NCBI RefSeq assembly: GCF_963662255.1
Contig: NC_085050.1
Location: forward strand, 9,296,334-9,360,333
From: Cinclus cinclus
Taxonomy: Eukaryota; Chordata; Aves; Passeriformes; Cinclidae
Length of the DNA stretch: 64,000 nt
Direction: 5' to 3'
Shown here: one piece after another, positions 1 through 12,517 of the stretch
Position numbering within the stretch: position 1 is the stretch's first letter
Layout of the letters: each line of letters opens with the position of its first letter
The notes under the pieces: model-generated
The model's database searches: none
Seen by the model: the letters and a program-made list of their open reading frames with translations, nothing else
What the model was told of the DNA's origin: nothing
Program-made: the position numbers and the translations under genes

Positions 1-3000
1 TATCACAAAAGTATTGTACTGTGTGTATATACATATATATATAATGTCTATCACATGAAATAAAGAAAAATAAGAGACTTACTCCTTATTGCTGGGCAGA
101 TTGTATGCTTTGGGACACCTTTGGTAATGCTTTGGGTATGATAAGCACAGTGAGAGGTTCCCAGTTGCTGCTTGCAGGGTAAGGATGCGCTGTGCTGATG
201 CCCAGATGGACAGGGATGCACCACACGAGGGAGCCGCAGGCACGGAGGACTGTACCCCGGGAGCTGGGATGGAGCACCAGCTTGCGTTTGGCTTCTCCAT
301 GAAACCTGACATTTAAAGCACCTTTCACTTACACTCGAAAATTGGCCGGCAGAATACCCTATATGCCTTTTCTTTTTGTGTTCTCCTTTAAAAACCCGTA
401 TTTCTGCCTGTTTTACTGTATACGCAAGAGCAAAGTGTGGATTCCAGTATAGAAATTAAAAAATTAGTACAAGGAACTCAGGCCATTTTCCATTCTTGCT
501 ATTGAATAATGTCCCCTCTTGAAACTTTGTCTCTGAAGGTGTTTGCGTTCTCCTATATAATTTAATATGTTGTTGCCTAAAGGTGGGCTAAAATATTTTA
601 AATCCCTGACACAACAAATTAATCTCTAATAATGCTTGCTGAACAGGACAAAGGTTATACTCACCAAGCATATTAATAATACGTGGAAATATTTCTTAGA
701 AGATCCTCCAGGTATGAAGATTAAGAATTATTTAATATCTAAATGTGGCCCATTCCTACAGAGTTTAATTAATGATAACAGGATAAGGCAAATGTAGTAG
801 AAGACTGAACTTGGAGAAAATGGTGGTAGCTGAAATATAAACAAAGCAACTGTCCCTCACCCCCCCTTTACTACAGTGATTGCATGATTGGAGGAATGCC
901 AAGTTTATTTTCTGATTCTGCAAATATAGTTTTACACATTTCAAATGTAGGTCTGTCACACATTCAGGTAGGCTACATCTTCAGCGCTTCCTGACACTTT
1001 AACTTGTTTACAGCAGGATATAGTGAAATTCTCCCCTGACTCCACAGGAATTAATAGTATTTACTGTGACTACCTACTTGAATCATATAGCAATTAAATC
1101 CAATTAATGAGCAATAACAATGGCAGCACAGCTGAACCTTGTACTGTAGAGTAGGTAGCCCTGTTCCTCCCATGTTATTACAGCTCCAGATCTCTAGAAA
1201 CTACAAGAATGGAGAAAATCTTATTCCTTGCCTGCTACCACAAGGAACTATGTCATATAAGCCCTTCTGTAAACGTGTGGACCTGTATTTTAAAATGAGT
1301 TAGGTGTTTTGTCCCCAGAATTATATGAAGAGCTGCATTACAGTCAGGTAAATGCAGTTTATAAGGTTGCTTCTAAGATTATTCCTGACTAATTTATACA
1401 AATTTCTTCTTGTATTGACACTGATTTTGCTGCTTTATATAGCATTTACTCTTAGGAGCCAGAGGTCATGCCCCATGCAACCCTTCTTCTGATGGATAAT
1501 ACTCTTCTATAAGGTAGGATTTTGATGACTGTTTTGCTAATTTTGCTCTTTTGAGTTCATCCATTTTCAAGGTAAGTGACTAGAATGACACATAGTGTCA
1601 TGAAAGACTCCAAACATTGTCTTACGTAACTGCTTTAAAGAAAATGGTGTTTTCTGGTAGTTGTGAGATTTTTTTTCTATATAAATCAGCACTTTCCGTA
1701 GTTACTGTTAGTTAAATTATCATCTCTTTAACAAAAGGCTTTATTCCCATCCATGCAGATTACCTGTGACCTAGCCCTGTTTTTGCCTAGAGAGTGAACA
1801 CATAAAACCTGTAGACAAATGTTATTAAGTTTCATGTATGTCAGAACTTTTCTAATGCTTTTTGACAAGCTGAAAATTCCCCACCTACCCATAGTTTCTT
1901 TTTGCTACTGTTTCTTTTGTTCCTGCAAAGACTGAATGTTTACTTGAAAAAAACAGGTTGAGTGTTTTTTTGTGGGAGATTTTTTTTTTTTTTTTTTTTG
2001 TTTGTTTGTTTAAGGTAGTCACAGCCTTTTCATCTATATGGGACAGTTAGCTGCAGGTATAGATATTTGAATGTTTGTGATAGTCAGACAAATTATAACT
2101 TCAAAGATCTGCCTTGAATTAAAATTCTTGGGAGAATTCCTGGTTCTGCAAAACAGAGACAGACACCGCTTCTGTGTCTATATGAGTAGGGAGTTGAATA
2201 TAATAAGTATTCAAGGGGAGCACAGGAGGGGTTACCCAAGTTTATCATTTTAACTATGACATTAAAGAAACTCCCTCATGGCTTCTAGAAGTGTGATCAA
2301 CAAAGAGACTAGCACAGGGAAACAAATTTCTTATTTTCAGGGCAGTAACAGGGTCAGCTCAGTTTGATATCACTTTCACCAAATGAAGTGCTTGTACTGC
2401 ATGTACACATGCAGATGGTGCAAATGGAAAAATTAAAGAGGGGAGGAAATCCACTGCCTGGAGGCAGGTGACTTGGTAAGTAATGTGACAATAAAGGAAA
2501 AGGAACCCGAGAAGGTAGATGAGAAAATGAGATACTGAGAAACATGCAAGCAATTGAGAAGATTTTGATGAAAGATGGGGAAAAAAAAAGTTGGACAAAG
2601 GGGCAACGTAAATGTTTCCAAAAAAACCCAGTAATGACAGGGATGAGGGAACACCACACTTTAGAAAGTGAAAATGAAAGAATAAACATAAAGTTGAAGG
2701 AGAAAACTTTGAGTATGAAAAGCTAGCACAATGAAATTCTGTATATTTTGAATAGAGAGTCCCTACAGATAACTTAAACAAATTACAAACAGTGTAGTGC
2801 AAGGAGTGACAGTTTTTCCCACCAGAGAAAAATAAGGTTCTGAACACACATTTGGAATCAAGGATATTTTTCACAGAGGAGACAGGTCGAATAATTTGTA
2901 GGAGGATCCTGTTATAATTAAGCAGCATTTTCTCATGCTGGTGTTAACAATTTAAGGGGCAAAAATGTGTGTAAATGTTATTCTTCCTTTTACTCCTTGA

Positions 3001-3789
3001 CTTCAAATTTGAGAAACATTTTAAGACTTTAGTTTATTTCAGGCCCTGCCAAGTTTAACACTTATCCACCAGACCAGGAGATATATTTATGGATAGGGAA
3101 TGTCAGTTATCATATTCTCCATAAACTGCTCTCTTGCAAAGAACAAAACCAGAACAAAACCACGTATACAGGATCTAATTTTTTTCCCCAGACTACAACT
3201 CCATAGACTTACCCTAAGTTGGCAGCCTGGTTCAGTGAACAGTCTCCTGTTCTAAAGTCAATGGGACTACCCAAATTATTAAATATATTGAAATCTTTAT
3301 TATATGTTTGCAAGATCAGTTCCTATGCTGACAATGTAATATGAAAGACAAATTTTAAAAAGAAATTTAGGAACATTTGGTGGTGTTATGTCAGCAAGTA
3401 AATACTAACCATCTGGTCTCTAGATTGCTAATCTATTTCCCCTGATTTTATGGTAGCATGCTTCCTGTGTCTGCAAGCTTCAGACTACATCATTAAACTT
3501 TTGTGTTGATCTTTTCTAGTGTTTTAACAGAAACATTTGAAATACTTTGCCATTTTGGGTGTGAAATTTTCTTCTATGCATATTTTTTCTGGCTGGAAAT
3601 TTTTCATTCTGTTACAGCTTATTTTAAGGTGTTTATTGAACCACATTTCTAATAAGGATGAATAATTTCAGGTATGTTCTGTAAAATGCAGACTAGTCAC
3701 CCAAAGTGAATGACATCCAGTTATGCAGGGCTGACTAATTACTACCTGTAATTAGCCTGTAAGATCTCAGTTTGATCCTAGTATCACAT
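1..3789. other. Upstream region, no recognisable gene
   Basis: AT-rich DNA with only short ORFs and no protein family I recognise on either strand. A T20 run followed by GTTT repeats lies at 1980-2011. The longest open frame (minus strand, 2359-2928) overlaps other open frames in a purine-rich stretch and looks like a composition artefact. In mammals MSANTD1 lies upstream of RGS12 in the HTT-MSANTD1-RGS12 block, but I could not find an exon of it here, so the region is best called intergenic. Unannotated non-coding RNA exons cannot be excluded. Confidence 0.6.
1980..2011. repeat. Poly-T tract with GTTT repeats
   Basis: Twenty consecutive T followed by three GTTT units. Simple low-complexity DNA. 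No adjacent retroposon body with a matching A-tail is recognisable, so it is not assigned to a mobile element. Confidence 0.9.
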
Positions 3790-5285
3790 AGTACCAGGTT
3801 GAACGGACTTTTGTCCAGCCTTTCTTGACTTTCTTTGCTGCAGCAGCGCCCCGGTCACTCATACTGAGCTTTCTGTCTACCAGGACCCTCAGATCCCTTG
3901 CCACAGAGCTGGTCCCCAGCCAGCCACATCCCCACCTGTGCTGCACTTCTGGATTGTATGTTCCCAGGTGCAAATGTCCTTGGGGAACTTCATAAAGTTT
4001 TTGGCAGCCCACTCTTCCAGCCTATCCAGGTCTTCCTGCAGGGAGGCTCTCCCTCCCAAAGTGTCCACTTTCCCCCTCAGCTTGGTATTATCAGCAAACT
4101 TCACCAGGATACACTTGATCCCATCCTCCAGATCACTTATGAAGACATGAAACACACATGGGCTCAGGATCAGTCCCTGGGGGACCCCACTTGTCACAGG
4201 CTGCCAGTTTGAAAGGGAGTTATTCAGCACCATCCTTTGGCTGTGTCTAGGTAGCCAGCTCCCCATCCACTGCATGGAGCACTTGTTTACATCCCAGTGC
4301 ATCCATTACTTTAGGAGGAGTCTCTGGGAAAACATACTGAAAGCCTTGGAGACAATGTCCACTGCTCACCTCACATCAACTGAGCAGGTCATTGTGTTGT
4401 CAGAAGGTGAGCAGGTTTGTCAAGCATGACTTGCCTTTGGTGAATTCCCTGCTGGCTTTTCCCAATCATGTGCTTCATTTGACTTGTGATAGCCCCCAGG
4501 AGGATTTGTTCCCCAACTTTCCCAGGGAATGGAGTAAAACTGACAGGCCTGTATTCTCCTGGATCCTCCTTTAAGCCCGTCCTGTAGATGGGGGGACATT
4601 AGCCTTCTTCCAGTCTTCTGGGACATCCCCTGTTATCCACAACTTCTCCAAGATTATGGAGAACATCCTTGGAATGACATCAGCCAGCTCTCTTAAAACC
4701 CTTGGATGTCGAACCTCAGTTTGTAGGGGTCAGGCTCCTGTGATAGTTCACAGACAATCTCCTCTTTCACTGACAATGTTTGGATTTTTGATCCCAGGAC
4801 CTGTGTCCCAAGGTGAAGACAGAGATGAAGAACGTGTTGGGAATCTCTGCCTTTTCAGCATTATGGGTGACCAATTCACCTCTGCTGCTCTTCAGTGGGC
4901 CAGCATTTCCTTCTGTTTGTTGTTACCCAAAGAACCCTTTCTTGTGTTTTTTGATCTCTCTAGCCAATTTCAATTTGAGCTGAGCTTTTGCTTTTGTAAC
5001 TGCATCTGCTCACTCTGGCAATACCCTTGTAGTTCTCAATGGGTTTTTCATCTTTGGTATGCTCCTCTTTCAGTTTTGAGTAGACTCAAAAGCTCACTTT
5101 TAAGCCAAGGAGTCTCTTATTCCACCTACTTTCCTTGCCTTTAAAGGGCATGAACTGGTTTTATGCTTCCTGGAGAGCGTCCTTTAAAAGCTGACAGCAT
5201 TCACAAGTTCCTTCATCTTCCATGGAAGCCTCCCAGGGAATCTGTCCCAATTGAGCTCGGAGCAAGCTAAAATTCTTGACTGTAT
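3790..5285 (-). mobile_element. CR1 LINE fragment, decayed ORF2 (reverse transcriptase region)
   Basis: Reading the minus strand gives, from high to low coordinate, the linker between endonuclease and reverse transcriptase, a stretch resembling EDPGEYRPVS, then TSGVPQG followed by KFADNTKL, and finally LVDRKLSMSDRGAAAAKK. These match the CR1 ORF2 order, with KFADNTKL standing for the catalytic KFADDTKL block (second Asp changed to Asn). The frame is interrupted by many stops and frameshifts, so the copy is dead. The protein similarity starts after the endonuclease and stops around 3790-3830, before the end of ORF2 and the usual 3'UTR with its ATTCTGTG-type octamer repeats, so both ends are missing. 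Plus-strand ORFs across it (for example 4656-5144) are antisense shadows. Exact ends are approximate. Confidence 0.88.
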
Positions 5286-7145
5286 GTTGTTACCTTAGAG
5301 GTAAATTCTGGATTGCTATGCATTGCAAGAAAAAAAAATGAATTGGTGCATACCATTAAAGGTATAAAATTTCCAACAGACTGAAATGTTGAGAAGTACT
5401 TATCACAGCTTGAGGAAGGCTTGTTTTGCTGAGGGAAGCTATAGGAATATCAATTTCCTAGGAACTGCAAAGTAAACATATTTAGAAAATTAATTAAAAC
5501 TACTTAAAAAACTCTCCATGATCCTCATTCTTCTCCCTAGAGGTTTAACTATAATTTATCTTTAATTCAATATAATCAGATCAAATGAAATCTCTTTTTA
5601 TTAATGCATAAAACCTTGCCCACATGAACTTATGTTAACTATAATGCCTATACTTTCTTTAAACTTACATGAATAAGGTTTTATATTTTTCCTTTTCATT
5701 TAACTTAACTTAGAACTTCACTAAATGAAGATGAAGTATACCAGTGTTAATTCTTTAACAAAATTAACTGTCCATGTAGGGTTTAAATCTACAGTTCATC
5801 CATTCAAGGAGTTAAGTCTATTTAGAGCTAATTTACATTGGTTAACATTTAGTAAAAGTGAGACTGAATTTCACCAGAGTTAAAATGGCATAATACAGAT
5901 TATACCAGAAATGATGCATTTGTTTTGTGTTTCCTTGCTGCCAAGAAGTTCTTCTGATTTGGTTTGTGCATTCTCATGAGAATAATCCATGGCCTTATTT
6001 TAGGAAGCTGGTTAAAAATGGCATACTGTACATTGAAGAACTTTATTCTTAAGCAAGCTTTCCTTCTGTAAGATTATCTTCCAGATAATCTTTTCTGAAC
6101 ACGTATGTGTTCATTCGTGCAGTGAACTCCACACAACATCCCACACACATCATGGTTTGCTTGCAGAAGGGTACCAGCACCTTGAGCTGACAGCCCTGTG
6201 CTGAACACACAAGGAACCAGCTTCAGCTGTGCCTCTCCATCTCCTAGCTGGAGACACAGCAAAGTCTTGTGATCTTCTCTTGCCCGCTCTGAATGAAAAG
6301 GAAGTACTTTTGATTTGGTTTAAATCCACTATTAAGTAAAATACATCTTATGAAAAAAAACATAGGTTAATTTTCAGATGAAATTAGGATGTTATACTAG
6401 GCAATAACCTGGAGGATGCCAGTTATCAAGGAAAGAATGTGAGAATGCTTACGGGAGACCAGCCATAACCACTTCAGCACAAACTGCCTGGATCACCTGG
6501 CTCATGAAAGTCACCACAGATGTTGTATCCTTAAGAAGGTGAAAGAAGGAAGTAGGCTGCCGGAGGATGAAATAAATAATCCATTAACATTCAATTTTTA
6601 CCATGGGACTGAAATTTTAGTAGGAGGCAAGACCTTAACCATAACCTAGTTCTGAGAGGAATTTAAGAAGCGATAGTGAAGGTACTGAGAAGAACTCTAC
6701 ACGTGCTGTCAAGGCCAAAATGACTCTTAACAAATGAACTTTTATTTTAGAAGGTCACTTAGAATAACTCCAAGTCTAGTCTTAGATGATACCAAAGTCT
6801 TGGTGGAGCACAAAAATATTATGCTCTTTTATGTAAGTATATCTCAGTGCATTTTATATGAGTTTTAATTGCTGATGTTATACTAATAATCACAATGCTT
6901 TTTACCTGGAATAAGCAAGCATCTTCTAATTTAAAAGCCATTCAGAATCTAGTTATGAGGTGGGGGGAAGATGAGGTCAGTCTGAGTTAAAGCAGATTTG
7001 AGAGCCAGGGCAGAATCCTGTAATTTTGTGTTATTAGGAATGGGTGGTGTTTGTACCAAAACCACCTCTGCCAAGGTGCACCTAAATGTCACTGCAGTCA
7101 TGCCATGCCTTGTCAGCTGAGAAGAGAAATAGATTATCTCCTCTA

Positions 7146-7190
7146 TCTCAGATCTATCTATCTGAGAAGACACATCTCTTCTCAAGAGAT
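7146..7190. repeat. Two adjacent short hairpins
   Basis: TCTCAGAT (7146-7153) pairs with ATCTGAGA (7160-7167) across a 6-nt loop. ATCTCTT (7174-7180) pairs with AAGAGAT (7184-7190) across a 3-nt loop. Both stems are perfect but short. No known RNA family is recognised, so this is recorded as a structural feature only. Confidence 0.7.
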
Positions 7191-10100
7191 AACCACAAGC
7201 AGAGCTGTGTCTCTGGCAGGTATTGTAAAGACAGACTGAACTTAGTTCAAAAAGACTTTCTGTTCTTCCCAAAGTTTGGAGGTAAAAAGCTTAGATGAGG
7301 AAAAAGGCTTGGACTTGGCTTTGCCACAAACTGATTGGAACAAGATAAAATGTATTCTCTGGTTCTTGGGTTAACTGCTGAGAGTAGAGGATCCCTCCTC
7401 CTCACTTTAATGCTGCATAGTTTTTCCTGGAGCCAGGGTCTTTTACCAGAATTACCTTACATAGGAATATGAAAAGTAGATTTCTCTATTATTCATGTCA
7501 CCTCTGCAGTGCCTCAGGCTCTTATTTTCACTCTGTTTCTTTTTCTGTAGTCATATGTGAATATGGAGAACTCTCAACATGTTTTTCCTGAGGTTTAAGG
7601 AATGAGGGGCATTTTTAGACTGGTGTTTGTACCTCATCACTTAGGACATGTGCTTAGTGATATCTCAGCCAGCAGAGTCCTGATGTGTCACACTTGGATG
7701 GTGCATGAACCTGTGAGTCACACTGGAAATGGCTTCAAAGAGGGAAAAAGAGGGACACAGGAGAGAACATTAGAGGACATCATGCATGATCCTAATTTAG
7801 CTTGCTGTTTAAATGCAAGGATAGAGCTTGCTCGCTCGGAGTATTGCAGAATTAGACAATGACTTTTTTGGCATGGTACTTGGAGCCAGGAGGAATAACT
7901 TCCTGAGATATCCCTTTCTCTTACAGTACCAAAAATGCATAGTACTTCAGAACATGTAAATTCAGCTGCTGGATGATACACATTTTTAAGCCTAATGGAA
8001 CGGAACACTCTGTTTAAATGGGGCAAGGGACACAGCTTTAATGGAGCCACAAACCCAGGTTAATTAGTCAGGCAATTTTGAATTAGAAAATTAAAGCTTG
8101 AAGGTTTAAAGATCAAATAAACCAACAAAACCAACAATCCCTTTAGAGAAAAAAAAAAGGAGAAGAAATACACTAAAATATTTTTTTCATTTTGGTGTAT
8201 GAGTTTTAAAAATATTAGAAGGTGTCCATGACACAACATGAAATTAAATATTTACACTCATTTAGGCTCAGCAAGGTATTTATCAGGTATTTTGGGTATA
8301 AACTCTTTGCCCACAAGAAAGAGTGGGGTAGAAGTTTCTGTGCTTTCACTGATAACAAGTAAGGCCAAGCTCAGTTCTTGGGTTTCCAGTTCTTGACAGA
8401 AGTGTATTAAGCATGCTTGTGTCCTTGAAGCAAATGTTGTAGCAGATGTTTTGATTCTATATATTAGGGTTGTTCATCAGCACTAAAGGTTTAACATGAC
8501 ATCACCTTTAGCAACATGTAAGTGTGGTTATACTTAAGGAAAGAAAAATTGACATCAGTGAGCACTTCTTTGTTTTCAGTTTTTGACTACAGCAAAATGT
8601 TTTATTTGAACTCTGTTAGTGAATTTGGAAAAATAAATACAGCCCATTCTACTACAGGGGAATTAATTTTCTTAGGCTATTAAATAATTATATTTATATT
8701 GTGGTGCTTTCCAAAGGCACAGTCAGGACCATGGCCTGGCTGTGCCTGTTTTCACACACAGAAAATTGTCCCAGACAGTTCACCATTTGAACCTTCAATT
8801 TTGCACGTGGCACCATTCACATGGTTAAGTACACAAAAGAACCTTTCTACACAAAATCTATTTAACTATATTTTAATGTTTAATTAAATATCATAGCAGG
8901 TAAGGACACAATTACAAAGCCAAGTAGATACACAAGGATCAGTCCTTTTAACCCTAAATAGGATTTGGGAGGATATGTCCTCTATTGGCCAGTCAAGATT
9001 TAACAGGATCAGTATCCATCCCCTTTATTTCTAGTACTTCACAGCTCCCTGTAAAGGTTTTTGTACATCAGCACGCGTGGATGGGAAACACCATCATCCA
9101 AACCAAAATACATTTACACAAAAATATTTTCTTCTATTTCCCACTGCCAAGAGTATCTCATATCAAGTAGAAAACTATATTCAAAATCAAGGGAAAAGTA
9201 TTTCTAAATATTAGATGAACTAGTAAACCAAGGTAGATCCTGATGGCTGTGTGTTCACACAGCCCTCAGTGTACAAAACATGATCTTTGCTGACCCTTTG
9301 AACTGGCTGGTTAATAGAAAACAGAGCTTTTGGAGTTCAAAAAAATATTAAGTTCTGTAACAACAATTTTGTTCCCAACTATTTATTAACTGGCCAACAC
9401 AAGCTAACTACACTGTATATGACACATAGTCTTCCTTGCTGTTCAGAACAAAATCAAGCTAGAAAAATTGGAATCATGTTTGTAAACTGAACAAGCATTT
9501 GAGACTGATAATCATATAGTTTTATTATTTTGAACAGGTTGAATACATTAAATGATAAAAGTGATGTTTATGTGAGGATTTTTCTGTATGTCTAAAAACC
9601 TTTTTGTAACAACCAACACTTCTATTCCTTTAACTAAAATAATTAAACATTGGTAATTAAGACCACAGACTTTGTGTCAGATGCTGGACTACGTTTATTT
9701 TCTGACTTCTCATCTGGTGTTTGTGACAGCAGTAATCACATTCCATTACAGGATGCATTGTAAACCTCTCCAGATGAAGCCTGACAAGCTGTTTTGTGAC
9801 AGCCACCCTCAGTGTGATTGAGATGTCTGTATGCCCAACGTTAAGCTACTTAGCCTTATAAGCCAAAGCCTTTCCAGCCCCAAAGCCACAAATCCTTATC
9901 ACTTTGTTTCACACTCTTTCTTCCTTTATTGTCCCCAACAGTGGTGAAAACAGTAAGTTACAGCCGAGACCTTGTGTGGATTTTCGAGGGGCCATTAATC
10001 ACCTTGCTCCAGATTATAACATGAAGTCTTAATCATCATTTCTTAAAGCACTGAAGCAAAGCACTAAATTGATTCTGGATGAGTTGGATTTTTCTGACTG

Positions 10101-11841
10101 CAAGTAGAGTGTATGAGCACACCTGTTGGCATGTCAGTCTTCAGTTCTCACTTCTTCCTCCCTGAGTATTACTTAAGTAGGAAATTCTGCTGTAGTACGA
10201 AATAGTCTTCTGTGAAGCCAGACTAATTACATGCTCCTGTGCATGCTCCTTGCACCAAAGTGCAAGCAATTCTGTTGGATAACACAAATACAACAGGTTC
10301 AGTATATTTGGAAGGGGTAATCTGACACTGCCATGGAGTAATGTGTCTATAGTTAGCAGATGCTGATGGCACTTTTTAGCATCCCTCCTCTTTGAAACAA
10401 ACCATAATTCCTGTGTATTGACTCCATAAAGACACAATGGGAGACCTGCAGTTTCCTCTGTGGGATACTTACAATTCCACTTCTCACTTTTCAAGAAACT
10501 TTCTTCAGCTACAGCTGTTTACAAGGTCAGACTGAAATACATTGATCAATTTTCCATTCTATAGGCAAGGAGGTTGTGCATGTCAGTCCTAGATCTGTTG
10601 GGGCAACACGGCAACAGAAGTAGTGGCAAAAGAGATAGTCTTGACAACCTCATGTGGAAGCTGGAAATAACTGGGCTATCAAGGAATGTCAACCCAAACT
10701 AACACCTTGGATTTGTGGAATGCACTTCTTTGCCTGTGACAGTCAAAACAATAAAGAATTAGAGCTTCTTTGGGCAAACTTAAATCAGTGGAGTGTTTTT
10801 TAAAATTACTGTACCTTACCTGAAAGAATCAACTACTCAACTTTCTTCCTTATGTTTTGAATTTCTAGGCTCCCTAAGGACTTAACAATTATTTTGAAGA
10901 GATACAGTATATCTGAAGAAATTTGGAAGTCTGTTATGCTGATCTGCCATGATGTCCTCTGTGCCACCCTCTGTGAGGATGAGAAAAAGAAGTAATGCTT
11001 TTTTTATTTGGTTATTTTTTCTTTTCAGCTTTTCCCACAAAACTGGGTAAGAGAGATAACAAAACTGGGATCTAGGTCAACCTGAAATGCCTCAGATTGG
11101 TAGAAATCTCCTTGGGATGGATTGACAAGGAAAAAAAACCAGCAGAATGAGAAGGTGAAGGCCAGAGTAGAGGACCAGGATCCTCTGTTTTTCCAAAGAG
11201 TTTTTGCCTTTGCTCTGTGTTTTTGTTTTTCTTGAAGACTCTGATATCCAGTAGGCATTTCATCTCAGGAAGGAATTATTAAGAGGCAATTTCCTAGACT
11301 AGGTAAGAATTAGACAATTTACTTAAGTTAAACCATTAATTCTAATACTATACCACAGTATTACAATTTTGATGTTATCTTACAGACACAACAGCAACAG
11401 CGAGTTGTGGTTTAGATATCCTGCTCTGGAAACTAAGAAAAAAACCCAACAAAATCCCAGAAAAAGGTAAGAATTCTCCTTCAACTTGTACCTGGTAGGT
11501 AGGTTCAGTGTCAGGTGTCCTCTGTGCACAGAGAAATAAAACTAAACACCCCGCAGACAAAGGATTTCTACAAGTACATGCTAACAATTAAAGGTGACTT
11601 TCTTGAGCTGAGTTCACAAAATCCTTTCAGGTTCTGTAGGAAAGGCAAAGAGATTTGGTTAATTCTTCCCGTTTTCTGACTCTTGTATTCCTTACGAATT
11701 TCTTACCTGGTGTTAACTTCTTTTCCCCTCTTCCTATTTCTCCTGTTTAACATAAGGGCTGCCAGTGTTGCCCTTCGGAAGTTCTGTCCGCGGTGTATTT
11801 TGAGCACTTGCTGCCGGTGCTCCATCCGGACGGCAAACCTC

Positions 11842-11880
11842 CTTAATTACTTAATTACTACCCAGCCCCTTAATTACTAC
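11842..11880. promoter_or_regulatory. Cluster of three TAATTA homeodomain-type sites
   Basis: TAATTA occurs at 11844-11849, 11852-11857 and 11871-11876. The unit TTAATTACTACC is present twice, about 19 bp apart, so part of the cluster arose by local duplication. TAATTA is the core bound by many homeodomain proteins. It sits just upstream of the CpG island. Binding is inferred, not shown. Confidence 0.4.
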
Positions 11881-12171
11881 CTCCTCAGCCTCACCGGATA
11901 ACAGGCTGCTCTTTTTCCCTTGTACCTTTACTTTGCGCCGTCTGTCTCCTTTTACTCCCGAGCTTCAAAGGCGCGGCACACCTGTCTGAGGCAGCTCGGA
12001 GCGCCTCCCTGTCCCACCTGCGCTGCGAGCCGCGGGCTGTCAGTCCGTCCTGGCACCGTCCGTGGGGCCGGGCTGCGCTGCTCCCCGGACGCGCCGTGCC
12101 CGAGGCCGAACCCGGGTCCCGCTCCCGGCCCGGGCCGCTCCCAGCCCCGTTCGAACGGCCGCCGCCAGCCC

Positions 12172-12182
12172 GCGCCTGCGCA
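12172..12182 (+). promoter_or_regulatory. NRF1-like site
   Basis: GCGCCTGCGCA matches the palindromic NRF1 consensus (YGCGCAYGCGCR) apart from the central positions. It is common in CpG-island promoters and is placed about 340 bp upstream of the first-exon donor. Prediction only. Confidence 0.5.
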
Positions 12183-12184
12183 CT

Positions 12185-12196
12185 GCCCGCCCCGCC
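12185..12196 (+). promoter_or_regulatory. Sp1/KLF GC box
   Basis: GCCCGCCCCGCC contains the reverse complement of the GGGGCGGGG-type GC box, adjacent to the NRF1-like site. GC boxes are frequent by chance in such GC-rich DNA. Confidence 0.5.
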
Positions 12197-12304
12197 GGAG
12201 CCCAGGGCGAGGCGAAGCGGCTGGGAGAGACCGGCGAACTACGCGCCCCGTCATGCCACGCGCGGCCAGCTCCCCACGGCCGGAGCGAGCGGCCGGAGCG
12301 CAGG

Positions 12305-12323
12305 GCACGCCGGGAGTTGTAGT
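12305..12323 (-). promoter_or_regulatory. ZNF143/THAP11-type element (ACTACAACTCCCGGC)
   Basis: The + strand reads GCACGCCGGGAGTTGTAGT. Its complement, ACTACAACTCCCGGCGTGC, matches the well known ACTAYRNNNCCCR promoter motif and the longer Staf/ZNF143 site ACTACAATTCCCAGCATGC. Such elements lie close to the start sites of broadly expressed vertebrate genes. It is about 195 bp upstream of the first-exon donor, consistent with a core-promoter position. CGCCGG and CCGGCG on either side add a partial dyad. Confidence 0.7.
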
Positions 12324-12329
12324 TCTCCG

Positions 12330-12517
12330 GCGCGGGGTATTGTCTCTCCCCTTTCTCTGTCCGGGAACCCGACCGCCACCCCGCCGGGCGAGCGCGGTGA
12401 CTGACAGCGCCGGGCAGCCAGTGGCCGCAGCGCCGTGCGGCCGAGCCCGGCGCCGTCTCCCCGGTGACCGGGGCAGCCGCTGCTTCGGCGGAGTAGCCGG
12501 AGTGCCGTGGGACAGAG
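12330..12517 (+). other. RGS12: RGS12 non-coding exon 1 (5' end approximate)
   Basis: The 3' border is well supported: ACAGAG is followed by GTGAGT at 12518-12523, a full consensus donor inside the CpG island. The next good acceptor on the same strand that leads to coding sequence is at 18154. The 5' end is a guess placed just after the ZNF143-type element. This exon would be wholly 5'UTR, as in other vertebrate RGS12 transcripts whose ATG lies in the large second exon. Other promoters or extra leader exons are possible. Confidence 0.6.

Larger units (their letters stand above)
5286..11935. other. Upstream region between the CR1 fragment and the CpG island
   Basis: About 6.6 kb of AT-rich sequence with no ORF above about 118 codons and no recognisable protein motif or RNA gene. 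It contains two small adjacent hairpins at 7146-7190 and a cluster of TAATTA sites at its downstream edge (both described separately). Likely 5' flanking DNA of RGS12 that may hold enhancers; nothing in it can be assigned a function from the sequence alone. Confidence 0.55.

Noticed and set aside
2354..2928. Minus-strand ORF of 189 codons with overlapping open frames
   Set aside because: The + strand is purine-rich here, so the pyrimidine-rich complement has few stops. The Phe/Ser/Leu-rich product has no family resemblance.
4656..5144. Plus-strand ORF of 162 codons
   Set aside because: It is the antisense shadow of the minus-strand CR1 ORF2 remnant.
1..11935. Expectation of an upstream neighbour such as MSANTD1
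   Set aside because: Human synteny (HTT-MSANTD1-RGS12) suggested it, but I found no matching protein segment on either strand.
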